From: Halomonas sp. 1513
GTDB taxonomy: Bacteria; Pseudomonadota; Gammaproteobacteria; Pseudomonadales; Halomonadaceae
Assembly: GCA_001971685.1 (NCBI GenBank)
Contig: CP019326.1
Location: 62,001 to 126,000 of the forward strand
Length of the DNA stretch: 64,000 nt
Direction of reading: 5' to 3'
This document shows, one piece after another, positions 27,728-36,522 of this stretch (positions are counted from its first letter, which is position 1; each line of letters begins with the position of its first letter). Both the position numbers and the translations under genes were made by a program. The notes beneath the pieces are model-generated. The model was not told the DNA's origin and did not search any database. It saw nothing but the letters and a program-made list of their open reading frames with translations.

Positions 27728-28759
27728 ATGTCTGATAAGTTAAACACTAGCCGCCGCCGTTTCCTACAGGGCTCGGTTGCGACAGTTGCTGGCGTAGCAT
27801 TCGGCGGCAGCCTGCTTACCAAGCCCGTATTTGCTAACGAATTCCCCAGTGGTCGCATTGAAGTGCTGGTTCCCTTTTCACCAGGTGGTGGTACCGACCG
27901 CTCGGTACGACTTGTGACGCCCGCGTGGCAAACCGCCCTTGGCATGAGTGACCCCTTCCGCCTCAATCACTCTCCCGGTGCAGGGACTCTTATCGCACAG
28001 AATGCATTGAAGGACGCCTCACACGATGGCCACACCGTATTGTTCACGCCTGCACCGCACGTAGCCTGGCTAAGCGTATTGCAGTCAGATGAATTTTCTC
28101 TAGGGCAGGTCGCCTGGCTTGGGTCTTACTTTCAGGATCCCAACGTCCTACTGGTGCCCTCGGACTCGCCTTATCAGACTGCGCAAGAGCTCATCAATGA
28201 TGCACGTGAAACTGGGAGAACCCTGACTGCCTCAGTGTCAAGCCCCATGTCGGCTGCACACGCTGCAACTGTAGTGCTGCGGGAGAGGGCCGGTATTAAT
28301 ATTCGCATCGTTCCGTTCGATGGCGGGGGGGAGGCACGTAACGCCGTAGCGGGCGGCCACGTTGATATGTGTATGGCTCCTTATTGGTCGGCCATCAACG
28401 TTCTCGAACTGACTCGTGCCCTGTGCATCTTTGCCGATGAAGACCCCTCCACTGGCCTATGGGATGCACCCCCGGCTAAAGATGAGCTCGATTTCGAGAT
28501 GCCTAATCTTTATGAGCCCTATGGCGCCATGGTATCGGCGCAGGTCAGGGATGATCATCCCGATACTTTCGAGCGGCTTTCTTCAACCTTCATGCAAGCT
28601 CTTGAGTCCGATGAGTTCCGCGAAGCCGCAGAAGATCAGGACATCCACTTCTTTGCTCAGGCCTGGGGCCCGGACAGGATGAACCAATTCATCGAAGAGT
28701 ATATTGCTCTGCTCGATGAGTTTCGTCCGGCCATGGAGCAGGACCTGGAAGAGATGTAA
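27728..28759 (+). CDS. tctC: Tripartite tricarboxylate transporter binding protein (TctC family), copy 1
   Basis: 343 aa. It is the periplasmic receptor of a TTT transporter. The N-terminus has a twin-arginine signal (TSRRRFLQG at residues 8-16 followed by a hydrophobic stretch ending PVFANE), so export should use Tat. The Bug-family motifs IEVLVPFSPGGGTDRSVR and PGAGTLIAQNAL are clear, as is VPFDGGGEARNAVAGGHVDM. It heads a tctCBA operon. Base composition is lower in GC than in core genes nearby. Confidence 0.9.
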   Translation: MSDKLNTSRRRFLQGSVATVAGVAFGGSLLTKPVFANEFPSGRIEVLVPFSPGGGTDRSVRLVTPAWQTALGMSDPFRLNHSPGAGTLIAQNALKDASHDGHTVLFTPAPHVAWLSVLQSDEFSLGQVAWLGSYFQDPNVLLVPSDSPYQTAQELINDARETGRTLTASVSSPMSAAHAATVVLRERAGINIRIVPFDGGGEARNAVAGGHVDMCMAPYWSAINVLELTRALCIFADEDPSTGLWDAPPAKDELDFEMPNLYEPYGAMVSAQVRDDHPDTFERLSSTFMQALESDEFREAAEDQDIHFFAQAWGPDRMNQFIEEYIALLDEFRPAMEQDLEEM

Positions 28760-28776
28760 TAAGATTTTCCAACAGC

Positions 28777-28804
28777 GCATTATGGCAGCCGTGGCTGCCA
28801 TAAT
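28777..28804 (+). terminator. Stem-loop between tctC1 and tctB1
   Basis: CATTATGGCAGCC (28777-28789) pairs perfectly over 13 bp with GGCTGCCATAATG (28792-28804), with a minimal GT loop (effectively a tetraloop). There is no T-run. It likely protects the tctC1 mRNA or reduces read-through. Confidence 0.55.
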
Positions 28805-28836
28805 GTGATACACGCTATGGAAAGAGAAGAGACAGC

Positions 28837-29340
28837 ATGTCCACTCAAGCTATCTTGCGAGTGCTGTTGGTACCGGCATTAATTCTGCTGGCCACTGCGC
28901 TCTACTGGTACAGCATTCAGGATGCTGCAAGTGGTGCTAGGCGCGTTCCCGACGTGGTCATGATCTTCATAATGATCATGTCTATAGTGGTAGTCGTGCG
29001 CGATTTTATGACGGGAGTAGGAGGTAGTGGAAAGCAACCTGCGCCGGACGAAGGCGCGCTAATGGATAGCCTCCGTCGCTGGGAAAAAATACATCGGAAG
29101 AGATTTGTCTTCACCACAATCAGCTTGGCATACTTCCCTGTCTTTTTGTCACTTGGCTTTAACATTGCAAATTTCTTGTTTCTTGCCTTGGCCCTGCCTC
29201 TATCTGGTCTGGGTGGAGAGCGATCAATGGGGCTACGCATTGGCCTAAGTCTGAGCATTTCCCTGTTCGCTACGCTGGTCTTCCATGTGCTGGCTCAAGT
29301 AATGGACTTCAATGTCCCGATATCCCCATTCGGCTTCTAA
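28837..29340 (+). CDS. tctB: Tripartite tricarboxylate transporter small subunit (TctB family), copy 1
   Basis: 167 aa with four hydrophobic segments: VLLVPALILLATALYWY, VVMIFIMIMSIVVVVRDFM, FVFTTISLAYFPVFLSLGFNIANFLFLALALPL and IGLSLSISLFATLVFHVLA. This size and topology is that of TctB, the small membrane subunit. It sits between tctC1 and tctA1 with 12 bp to the latter. Confidence 0.85.
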   Translation: MSTQAILRVLLVPALILLATALYWYSIQDAASGARRVPDVVMIFIMIMSIVVVVRDFMTGVGGSGKQPAPDEGALMDSLRRWEKIHRKRFVFTTISLAYFPVFLSLGFNIANFLFLALALPLSGLGGERSMGLRIGLSLSISLFATLVFHVLAQVMDFNVPISPFGF

Positions 29341-29352
29341 AGGGTACCACCC

Positions 29353-30858
29353 ATGTATGATATCGATGCCATCTTGATGGGTTTGTTTGCCCTATTTCAA
29401 GCTCACACTCTGGCTTTCCTTTTGCTGGGTTTCTTTCTCGGCTTCTTCGTTGGTGCTATCCCTGGATTCAACGACGCCAATATCATGGCGATTTTACTAC
29501 CTTTCACACTTCTGATGGAGCCAGTGGTTGCAATCGTATGCATGGCAGCTATCTATGCTGGTGCCCAAGCCGCAGGCTCGATACCTGCTATTCTGATGAA
29601 TATTCCCGGGACGCCTGGCAACGCTGCGACCACCCTGGAAGGTTACCCCATGTCTAAGGCCGGCCGCTCGGGTTATGCTCTTGGTATCTCTCTGGCCGGA
29701 TCTTCTATTGGAGCCATGCTAGGTGCGATCCTAGCCCTCATCTTTGCTCCGGTTCTTGGTATGTTCGCCTTGCGCTTTGGTCCAGCCGAAATGTTCATGG
29801 TGGCAGTGTTGGGACTGACGGTCGTCAGTACGCTGTCTGCAGAAAACATGAGCAAGGGACTACTGGTGGTTGGTTTTGGAATTCTGATCTCGCTAATCGG
29901 TGCAGATTCCATGACGGCTTTTCCACGAGGTACTTATGGTATTTCATTTCTTTATGACGGGATGCCGTTGATCCCGGTTCTGCTAGGCCTGTTCGGCTTC
30001 TCAGAGTTACTACTTTTGCTTGGCAAGAAGAGTATCTCTAGTCATGATGGCAGCCAGGCACAGGGCTGGTCTGAGATCATCCTTGGTGCGAAGGACGCTA
30101 TCAAGCAAAGGACCAACCTTGTTCGCTCTTCTGTATTAGGCTTCTTTGTTGGAGTAATTCCCGGTGCTGGCGCCACCATTGGTTCGTTTTTGGCCTATGG
30201 CCAGGCTCGGCAATGGTCTCGCACGCCTGAAAAGTTTGGGAAGGGACACAACGAAGGGCTTGTGGCTACCGATTCCGCCAACAATGCTACTGCTACCGGA
30301 GCGATGGTACCCATGTTAACATTAGGCTTGCCCGGCAGCGCCTCTACCTTAGTGATGTTGGCGGCGCTGGTGTTGCATGGCGTTCGGCCGGGGCCACAGT
30401 TCTTCAATAACTTTCAGGTCGAGGCCTACACTATTTTGCTATCATTGTTTGTTGCATCTCTTCTGATCGGAGTTCTGGGGGTGTTTCTAAGTCGGGTAGC
30501 GCAGCGCGTGGTCTTTGTTCCCACAGCGATTCTGGTACCAATTGTCACCGTGTTGGTTTTTACTGGCGCGTATGCTTGGCGCTTCCTGGCCTTTGACATC
30601 ATGCTGATGATAATCTTCGGTTTGATCGGGGTTCTGATGCGTGCGCACCGCTATCCTGTCCCGGCACTGATGCTGGCAATTATTCTCGGTCCAATGCTGG
30701 AGTCGAATTTCTTGCGAGCCACACGAATCGGTGGCTTAGAGTCGCTAATCGCTAGCCCAATCTCAATGGTTTTGTTGGCGATGATTGTCATATCGTTGGT
30801 GGCGCCCGGCATCATGTCTCTATCGCGCAGTTTGCGTAAGAATGCAAGGAGGACTTGA
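29353..30858 (+). CDS. tctA: Tripartite tricarboxylate transporter large permease (TctA family), copy 1
   Basis: 501 aa, about 11-12 membrane segments, normal for TctA. Conserved parts are LGFFLGFFVGAIPGFNDANIMAILLP, IPAILMNIPGTPGNAATTLEGYPMSKAGRSGYALG, GVIPGAGATIGSFLAYGQARQWSR and TDSANNATATGAMVPMLTLGLPGSASTLVMLAAL. It is followed immediately by insertion-sequence debris rather than by enzymes. Confidence 0.93.
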   Translation: MYDIDAILMGLFALFQAHTLAFLLLGFFLGFFVGAIPGFNDANIMAILLPFTLLMEPVVAIVCMAAIYAGAQAAGSIPAILMNIPGTPGNAATTLEGYPMSKAGRSGYALGISLAGSSIGAMLGAILALIFAPVLGMFALRFGPAEMFMVAVLGLTVVSTLSAENMSKGLLVVGFGILISLIGADSMTAFPRGTYGISFLYDGMPLIPVLLGLFGFSELLLLLGKKSISSHDGSQAQGWSEIILGAKDAIKQRTNLVRSSVLGFFVGVIPGAGATIGSFLAYGQARQWSRTPEKFGKGHNEGLVATDSANNATATGAMVPMLTLGLPGSASTLVMLAALVLHGVRPGPQFFNNFQVEAYTILLSLFVASLLIGVLGVFLSRVAQRVVFVPTAILVPIVTVLVFTGAYAWRFLAFDIMLMIIFGLIGVLMRAHRYPVPALMLAIILGPMLESNFLRATRIGGLESLIASPISMVLLAMIVISLVAPGIMSLSRSLRKNARRT

Positions 30859-30949
30859 ACGTATAGCTTGGTATGCAACCTGCTGCTGCGTGTGTTGAGA
30901 CAATGGGCGTGAACTGAGCGGTGCCGGGATTCCATGAGGCTCCAAATCT

Positions 30950-32130
30950 TGAGAGGGTGGAGCCATGGGTACATCGAAACGTTACTCCCCCAAAGTGGGT
31001 TAGCAGGCGGCTCGTATGGTCTTCCAGCATCAGGCCGGTTATCCCACGCAGTAGGCGGCTATCGGTGTCATTGCGCCAATATCGGGTGTACACGAGAAAC
31101 CCCGCGTAGCTGGGTCCGCAAGGCTGAACGCGACGCCGGGAGCAGGGAGGGCATGATTACCACCAAGCGTGAGCGAATCAAAGTGCTGGAGCGTGAGGGC
31201 CGGGAGTTGAAGCAGGCCAGCGAGATCCTGAAGTGCCCCCTTCTGAGCTGCACAGGCTATAGTGCAGCCATCAGGAGGACAGGATGAATGACGATAACCC
31301 CGTCAAGCGCCTGCTCGACGAGGACGAGAACTCGTGAGGTCGTTGCAGGCGCAGCTGGCTGAGGAAGGCCATGTGGTATCGCTCGTCACATTTTGTCGAT
31401 GGCTGGGGCTTCCCCGGCGGACCTTGTATTACCGCCCCAAGCCGCGGCGTCGTGTGATCAATGCCGACCTGGCAGCGCGCGTGAAGCTGGCCCTGGAGCG
31501 GTTTCCCACCCCGGCTATCGCCGTCTAGCTTGCGTGCTTGGTGAGAACCGTAAGCCGATTCAGCGCATCCTTCAACTGAAGGGTTGGAAGGTGCGCAAGC
31601 GATCTTAGGGCCTTTGACTGCGCGCCAGGAGCCTGCCGTCTGTGGCCTCACGGCCAGATGAGCGCTGGGCCACCGATCTAACGCATGTGTGGTGCGGCAA
31701 GGATCGGCGGGCCAGCCTGGCGGTAATCATCGACTGCTGCACGCGGGAGATCCTTGGCTGGCCACTATCGGAAAACGGCAGCAGCAAGGCCGCTGAAGCG
31801 GCGCTGGAAGAGGCTCAGGTGCATCGATTCGGCGCACTGGGCCGTATTCATCAGCCGTTGGCCCTGCGCTCCGATAATGGTCTTGTCTTCAGCAGCCGAC
31901 ACTATACCGGGACGGTGAAGGCCTACGGACTCACCCAGGAGTTCACGACGCCCTATACGCCGGAACAGAACGGGCTCGTTGAGCGCTTTTTCCGGTCCTT
32001 GAAGGAAGAGTGCATTTGGCAACATCGGTTCGAGTCGCTGGGCCAGGCCCGAGCGGTCATCAGCCGCTGGATTCGGTACTACAACGAAGAGCGGCCACAT
32101 CAGCCGTTGGGCTATGTGGCTACCCCGGGC
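30950..32130 (+). mobile_element. Degenerate IS3-family remnants
   Basis: About 1.2 kb of decayed IS3-type transposase sequence: an OrfA-like fragment, then an OrfB-like fragment with a frameshift and stops, ending abruptly before the usual OrfB C-terminus. A GCTGCAC-N8-GTGCAGC inverted repeat (31247-31268) lies at the junction of the two fragments, so they may come from two elements. No terminal repeats could be paired, so neither looks mobile. Confidence 0.75.
30965..31235 (+). pseudogene. IS3-family OrfA remnant
   Basis: It starts MGTSKRYSPK then hits a stop and changes frame. Later codons in another frame read WVRKAERDAGSREGMI and ERIKVLEREGRELKQASEILK, which is the leucine-zipper end of an IS3-type OrfA. 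It is broken by at least one frameshift. Confidence 0.65.
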
Positions 32131-32135
32131 ACACC
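31334..32135 (+). pseudogene. IS3-family OrfB (DDE transposase) remnant
   Basis: The N-terminal part SLQAQLAEEGHVVSLVTFCRWLGLPRRTLYYRPKPRRR is followed by a frameshift near 31520 and by stops at 31606 and 31615. The integrase core resumes with DERWATDLTHVWCGKDRRASLAVIIDCCTREILGW, LRSDNGLVFSS and TPYTPEQNGLVERFFRSLKEECIWQ, so the D, D and E residues are still visible. After YNEERPHQPLGYV the sequence departs from the family, so the 3' end is lost. Confidence 0.75.
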
Positions 32136-32215
32136 CGGCATTAGCTGCGTAGGGTCTGCAGAAACCAGGTGGTCATTACATGCCGATAGATTCAGCCCTC
32201 TAAAGGTGATATTGG

Positions 32216-32953
32216 ATGTCATTAGTATCAGGTTTCCTGTTTGTGGCCGTGGTTTTTATGACCTCGGCGTTATCAGGTGTTTTTGGCATGGCCGGTGGGC
32301 TGGTGCTGCTCTGGTTTCTGTTGATACTGTTCCCCGTTGCTACGGCGATTGCGGTACATGGTGTCATCCAGCTTACAGCTAATGCTTCTCGGGCCTGGCT
32401 TTCACGGCGTTTCATAGCATGGAGAATCGTGTCACTTATGACTTTCGGTGTGGTAATAGCCGCAATCTGCCTGCTATTGGTCAACTACACGCCGAATGCC
32501 GTGACTGTCTCGCTACTGATCGGGCTGATGCCGATCCTGGTATGGATGCCCAAGGCCTGGTTCCACTTTAATGCAGCGAAAGCTAGTCATGCTATGGGCT
32601 GTGGTTTCGTGGCAGGAGGGTTGACCATCGCCGCTGGCTTGTCGGGACCGCTGATCGATATCTTCTTTATCCGCACCAACATGGATCGGCGTCAGGTGGT
32701 GGCCACCAAGGCGATGATCCAGGTGATATCGCACGGTATAAAGATCGTGTTTTACCTAGGGGCCGCATTGAGCTTGAGCAAGGGGGACTGGACTATGATC
32801 CTCCTTGCTGCCCCCTTCGCAATGCTGGGTACTCAGGCCGGTAACCGCATTCTGCAGCGCCTCACAGATGCCAATTTCCGTACCTGGACGCGTTGGATCG
32901 TCACCGCCATCGGCGGTTTCTATTTTATTCAGGGCGTTGCCATGGCTTTGTGA
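32216..32953 (+). CDS. TauE/SafE (TSUP) family membrane protein
   Basis: 245 aa, about eight hydrophobic segments in the duplicated pattern of the TSUP family (FMTSALSGVFGMAGGLVLLWFLLILFP; GFVAGGLTIAAGLSGPLIDIFFIRTNMDRRQVVATKAMIQV). Members export sulfite, sulfoacetate or other small organic anions, or take up thiosulfate-like anions. It lies directly behind IS debris, and the OrfB remnant's frame runs into it, so its promoter may have been rearranged. AAAGGTGAT precedes the ATG. Confidence 0.85.
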   Translation: MSLVSGFLFVAVVFMTSALSGVFGMAGGLVLLWFLLILFPVATAIAVHGVIQLTANASRAWLSRRFIAWRIVSLMTFGVVIAAICLLLVNYTPNAVTVSLLIGLMPILVWMPKAWFHFNAAKASHAMGCGFVAGGLTIAAGLSGPLIDIFFIRTNMDRRQVVATKAMIQVISHGIKIVFYLGAALSLSKGDWTMILLAAPFAMLGTQAGNRILQRLTDANFRTWTRWIVTAIGGFYFIQGVAMAL

Positions 32954-33006
32954 AGCCCGGCTGGCCAAGCTACAGGCCGGCGTGGGAGCAAAAAAATCGG
33001 CCAAAT

Positions 33007-33026
33007 AACTGTTAACAGTTGACAGA
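33007..33026. promoter_or_regulatory. TGTTAACAGTTGAC operator upstream of the first MmgE/PrpD gene
   Basis: AACTGTTAACAGTT (33007-33020) is a perfect 14-bp palindrome, and the overlapping CTGTTAACAGTTGACAGA (33009-33026) aligns with the sites at 39089 and 43905. It is about 100 bp before the gene. Confidence 0.6.
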
Positions 33027-33126
33027 AGGCAGATGGGCGTCGATAGTCGTATTTGAGCGAATTCATGCCGGGGCGGGAGACTCCCTCCTTTCACAACGTT
33101 AACTGGTTCGATCTAAAGGAGCCCAT

Positions 33127-34572
33127 ATGTCAGAGAACACCAAAGCGTCCATCGAGAAGTTCACCCCGGATATCGAATCCAAGCACGGTGAGGGTTTGAC
33201 TCGAGAAGTAGTGCAGTTCATTCGCGACATTGACTACGATTCGCTGCCTGCTGAGTTGATCGAAGTCGGTAAGAAGTCGATCCTTGACGGGATTGGCCTG
33301 GCGCTGTCTGGGTCGGTTGCTGAGTCGGGTCGTATCGTGCAGCAATATCTGAAGGGCCAGGGCGTATCCGGCGAGGCTACCGTGATCGGTACTGGCATGC
33401 GCGTGCCGGAGCGCTTCGCGGCCTTTGCTAACGGTGTGGGTATCCACGCCGACGATTACGATGACACCCAGCTCGCAGTAGGGCCAGATCGCGTTTATGG
33501 TTTGCTGACGCACCCGACTGCGCCCTGCCTGCCGGCAGCCCTTGCGATTGCCGAAACCCAGGACATGAGTGGCAAGGATCTGATGCTGGCCTATCATATT
33601 GGGGTTGAGGTCGAGACCAAGGTCGCTGAAGCGATTTCGCCACGCCACTATCAGCATGGTTTTCATGCCACTGCTACATGCGGCACCTTGGCCGCGGCTT
33701 CTGCTGCTGCACGCTTGCTGGACCTCGACGAGGAAACTACGCTTCGTGCATTGGCAATTGCCGCCAGCCAGTCGGCAGGCTTGCGCGAGAATTTTGGCAC
33801 TATGACCAAGCCATTCCACGCTGGTCGATCGTCTGAGTCGGGTGTGGTGGCTACCGATTTTGCACGTGCAGGCTGGACTGCCACTGACAAGATCCTTGAG
33901 TCGCCGCGCGGCTTCTTCCAGGCACATGGTGGTGGTTACATGCTTGAAGCGATCTCGGGCAAGCTTGGCTCGCCATGGACCTTCCTTGAACCGGGCGTAT
34001 CCATCAAGCCGAACCCCTCTGGCTCGCTGACCCACCCGGGTATGACTAAAATGATGGAGCTGATCCTTGAGCATGACATCAAGCCTGATCAGGTTGATTA
34101 CGTCGATGTGGGCACCAATCACAACATGCCCAACGCGCTGATTCACCATCGCCCTAAGAACGAGCTGCAAGCTAAGTTTTCCATGGAGTTTTGCATGGCG
34201 ATTTTGCTGCTTGAGCGCCGTGGCAGTCTGCCGGAATTTACCGATGAGGTTGTCAATCGTGACGACGTGCAGGAGATGATCGGTCGTGTTCATTTTGGTG
34301 TGCATCCAGAGGCTGAGGCCGCGGGCTACGACAAGATGACCACCATCATCGACATCCATCTCAAGGATGGCCGCACCATCTCTGGCCGCGCCGATTTTGG
34401 AAAGGGTAGCCCGGCCAATCCGATGAGCTACGACGAAGCTGCTGAAAAGTTCCGCGGATGTGCCGAGTTCGCCGGCTGGAGCGAAGAGAAGACTGAGGCG
34501 CTGATTGAGGCGGTGCGCAACCTAGAGTCACTCTCCTCGGTGCGCGAACTGACCAAACTGATGAGCGCTTGA
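33127..34572 (+). CDS. MmgE/PrpD family protein, copy 1
   Basis: 481 aa. The family includes 2-methylcitrate dehydratase, cis-aconitate decarboxylase and iminodisuccinate epimerase. Typical parts are ILDGIGLALSGSVAESGRIVQQYL, NGVGIHADDYDDTQ, HPTAPCLPAALAIAE, AYHIGVEVETKVAEAISPRHYQHGFHATATCGTLAAASAAARLL, the motif GTMTKPFHAGRSSESGVVATDFARAGWTA and KFSMEFCMAI. The exact reaction cannot be assigned. It follows an island operator and is followed by a terminator-like hairpin. A second copy lies at 40346. Confidence 0.9.
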   Translation: MSENTKASIEKFTPDIESKHGEGLTREVVQFIRDIDYDSLPAELIEVGKKSILDGIGLALSGSVAESGRIVQQYLKGQGVSGEATVIGTGMRVPERFAAFANGVGIHADDYDDTQLAVGPDRVYGLLTHPTAPCLPAALAIAETQDMSGKDLMLAYHIGVEVETKVAEAISPRHYQHGFHATATCGTLAAASAAARLLDLDEETTLRALAIAASQSAGLRENFGTMTKPFHAGRSSESGVVATDFARAGWTATDKILESPRGFFQAHGGGYMLEAISGKLGSPWTFLEPGVSIKPNPSGSLTHPGMTKMMELILEHDIKPDQVDYVDVGTNHNMPNALIHHRPKNELQAKFSMEFCMAILLLERRGSLPEFTDEVVNRDDVQEMIGRVHFGVHPEAEAAGYDKMTTIIDIHLKDGRTISGRADFGKGSPANPMSYDEAAEKFRGCAEFAGWSEEKTEALIEAVRNLESLSSVRELTKLMSA

Positions 34573-34594
34573 GCTTCACCGAAGTGCTGAACTA

Positions 34595-34631
34595 CGACTG
34601 TCCCGGTGCCGTGGTCCCGGGCAGTCGTTTT
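34595..34631 (+). terminator. Terminator-like hairpin after the first MmgE/PrpD gene
   Basis: CGACTGTCC (34595-34603) pairs with GGGCAGTCG (34619-34627) including one G-U, with a GC-rich loop that can fold further, followed by TTTT. It may partly separate this gene from the SDR-AbrB-hydrolase set. Confidence 0.6.
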
Positions 34632-34657
34632 GCTGTGAACGAAACGAGAGGCGAATC

Positions 34658-35404
34658 ATGAGCTGGACCTTGGACCTGCAGGGGCATACTGCCGTGGTAA
34701 CCGGTGGGACACGCAACATCGGGTTAGCAATTGCCCAAGGCCTGCGGCATCACGGCGCCAGGGTATGCATTGTCGGCGGCGCTGACCGCGCGGCGCTGGA
34801 CCGGGCGCTGGAAGTGCTTGGTGGCGAAAGCAATGCCGTTTCTGGGCTATTGGCTTCGGTCGACAATGAACGCGATGTGGAGGCTATCTTTGACCATGCA
34901 GAGGCACGACTCGGTACAGCTTCGATACTAATCAATGGAGCGGCTAGCCGACCGCACAACGTACTGGTAGACATCACCCGTGAGCAATGGCAGCAGGTAA
35001 TCGACGTAATCTTGACAGGGGCTTTCCTGACCGCGCAGCAGTTTTTCCGTCGCTTGCCGGAGGGGCGCCAGGGGGCGATCGTCAATCTCGGTGGATTGAG
35101 CGCCCACGTGCCCAAGGTCGAGCGTCCCCATGTGATAGCCGCCAAGGCTGGCCTGATTGGACTGACACGAGCTCTGGCCGAGGAGGGCGTTGGGCGGATT
35201 CGTGCCAATTGCGTGGTGCCAGGCACCATCGAGACCGAGCGCAAGCCCGGTCAATCCAACCCTACCGCAGCCGAGACCGGCAAGAGGCGGCCTGTGGGCA
35301 GCAGTGAGGACGTGGCACGTCTAGTGTTGCCGTTTACCGACCCGCGAGACTACTACGTCACGGGCCAGACAGTGCACGTTAACGGCGGTCGGTTCATGCC
35401 GTGA
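34658..35404 (+). CDS. Short-chain dehydrogenase/reductase fold protein with altered catalytic site
   Basis: 248 aa. The Rossmann part is standard: AVVTGGTRNIGLAIAQGL (residues 12-29), ILINGAASRP in place of NNAG, and the C-terminal DYYVTGQTVHVNGGRF. The usual YxxxK reads H-V-I-A-A-K, so Tyr is replaced by Val159 with His158 beside it and Lys163 kept. The Ser position reads VNLGGLSAH. It may be a non-classical reductase, a dehydratase-like relative or a binding protein. It overlaps the next gene by 4 bp. Confidence 0.82.
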   Translation: MSWTLDLQGHTAVVTGGTRNIGLAIAQGLRHHGARVCIVGGADRAALDRALEVLGGESNAVSGLLASVDNERDVEAIFDHAEARLGTASILINGAASRPHNVLVDITREQWQQVIDVILTGAFLTAQQFFRRLPEGRQGAIVNLGGLSAHVPKVERPHVIAAKAGLIGLTRALAEEGVGRIRANCVVPGTIETERKPGQSNPTAAETGKRRPVGSSEDVARLVLPFTDPRDYYVTGQTVHVNGGRFMP

Positions 35405-36492
35405 TTGCTACACGTGCGCTAATTGTTGCCGGGGTGCTAGTGTTAGCGCTGACTGCGGGCTACCAAGGTGCGGTAGTTGGGGTCCCTTTGCCATGGATCC
35501 TCGGCCCGATGCTGATCAGCGCACTGGCGGCACTGACCGGCCACGCCTTGCCTGAGCCCAAGGCGGTGCGCCAATGGGCTCAGGTGGTGCTGGGTGCGGC
35601 GATTGGCCAGAGCTTTACTATTGCAATTCTGGTCTCGCTGACCTGGCTGATACCGTGGATGGTGCTGTTTTCGCTCTGGTCATTGGTGATGTCGGCGCTG
35701 GGTTCATTGCTGCTGGCGCGCTGGGCTCGGCTGGATCGACATACCGCACTGCTCGCCAACCTGCCCGGTGGGGTGGCGGAAATGGCCTTCCTTGGCGGTA
35801 AGGCAGAGGGTGCCAGCACCGCCATTGCACTAGTGCAGGCGCTGCGGCTGAGCTCGCTGGTGTTGATCTTGCCGCTTGCGATGGCGCTATTTCTTGATGA
35901 GACCTCAAGCCCGCAAGCGGTGCCGTTGGCTGGAGGCGCGCTGGGCCTGGGTACATTGGTCGTGCTGGGCTTTGGGTTCTTGCTGGGGTGGAGCATCGAT
36001 CGTTTGGGAGTCCGAAATGCTTTCATCGTCGGGGCTTTGGCCGTTTCTGTGGCGACCACCGTCTCTACTGGACTCGACGTAGGCATTCCCGACCCTCTTT
36101 TCATCGCCGGTCAGGTGGCGATTGGACTGGCGCTGGGCTCTCGTTTCGAACGTCGTGATGTGGCACGCATGCCGCGCTTGGTCGCCGCTGGACTAGCTGC
36201 ATCCCTATTCACATCGGTGTTGACTATTGTCTCGGCGATATTGGTGGCGCTTCCGCTGGGGGTCGCGGTGCCCGTGATGGTTCTGGCAGGCGCACCAGGT
36301 GGAGTCGCCGAGATGGTCATCACCGCTGCGGCACTCGGGTTTGGGATCGCCCATGTGGTCGCTTTTCAGACCGTACGTATCTTCGTCGTCAACCTCTTCG
36401 CCGCGCCGGTCGCCGCCTTATGGCTGCGGCTGGCAGACGCGCTCTGGCCTGAAGCGGTCGTCGAGGGAGAGGCAGGCGATTCGAAACGCTAA
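35401..36492 (+). CDS. AbrB-family membrane protein, copy 1
   Basis: 363 aa with about ten hydrophobic segments. It contains the duplicated domain of bacterial membrane AbrB proteins: GVPLPWILGPMLISALAALTG and a second-half equivalent, with PGGVAEMAFLGGKAEGAS and GAPGGVAEMVITAAALGFGIAHVVAFQTVRIF. The two PGGVAEM motifs are the family hallmark. Some members are annotated as ammonia monooxygenase, or wrongly as the DNA-binding AbrB. Function is unknown; transport is likely. It is coupled to the SDR gene. Confidence 0.88.
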   Translation: MIATRALIVAGVLVLALTAGYQGAVVGVPLPWILGPMLISALAALTGHALPEPKAVRQWAQVVLGAAIGQSFTIAILVSLTWLIPWMVLFSLWSLVMSALGSLLLARWARLDRHTALLANLPGGVAEMAFLGGKAEGASTAIALVQALRLSSLVLILPLAMALFLDETSSPQAVPLAGGALGLGTLVVLGFGFLLGWSIDRLGVRNAFIVGALAVSVATTVSTGLDVGIPDPLFIAGQVAIGLALGSRFERRDVARMPRLVAAGLAASLFTSVLTIVSAILVALPLGVAVPVMVLAGAPGGVAEMVITAAALGFGIAHVVAFQTVRIFVVNLFAAPVAALWLRLADALWPEAVVEGEAGDSKR

Positions 36493-36522
36493 CTGTGACA
36501 CCGTCATCATCACAAGAAGGAC

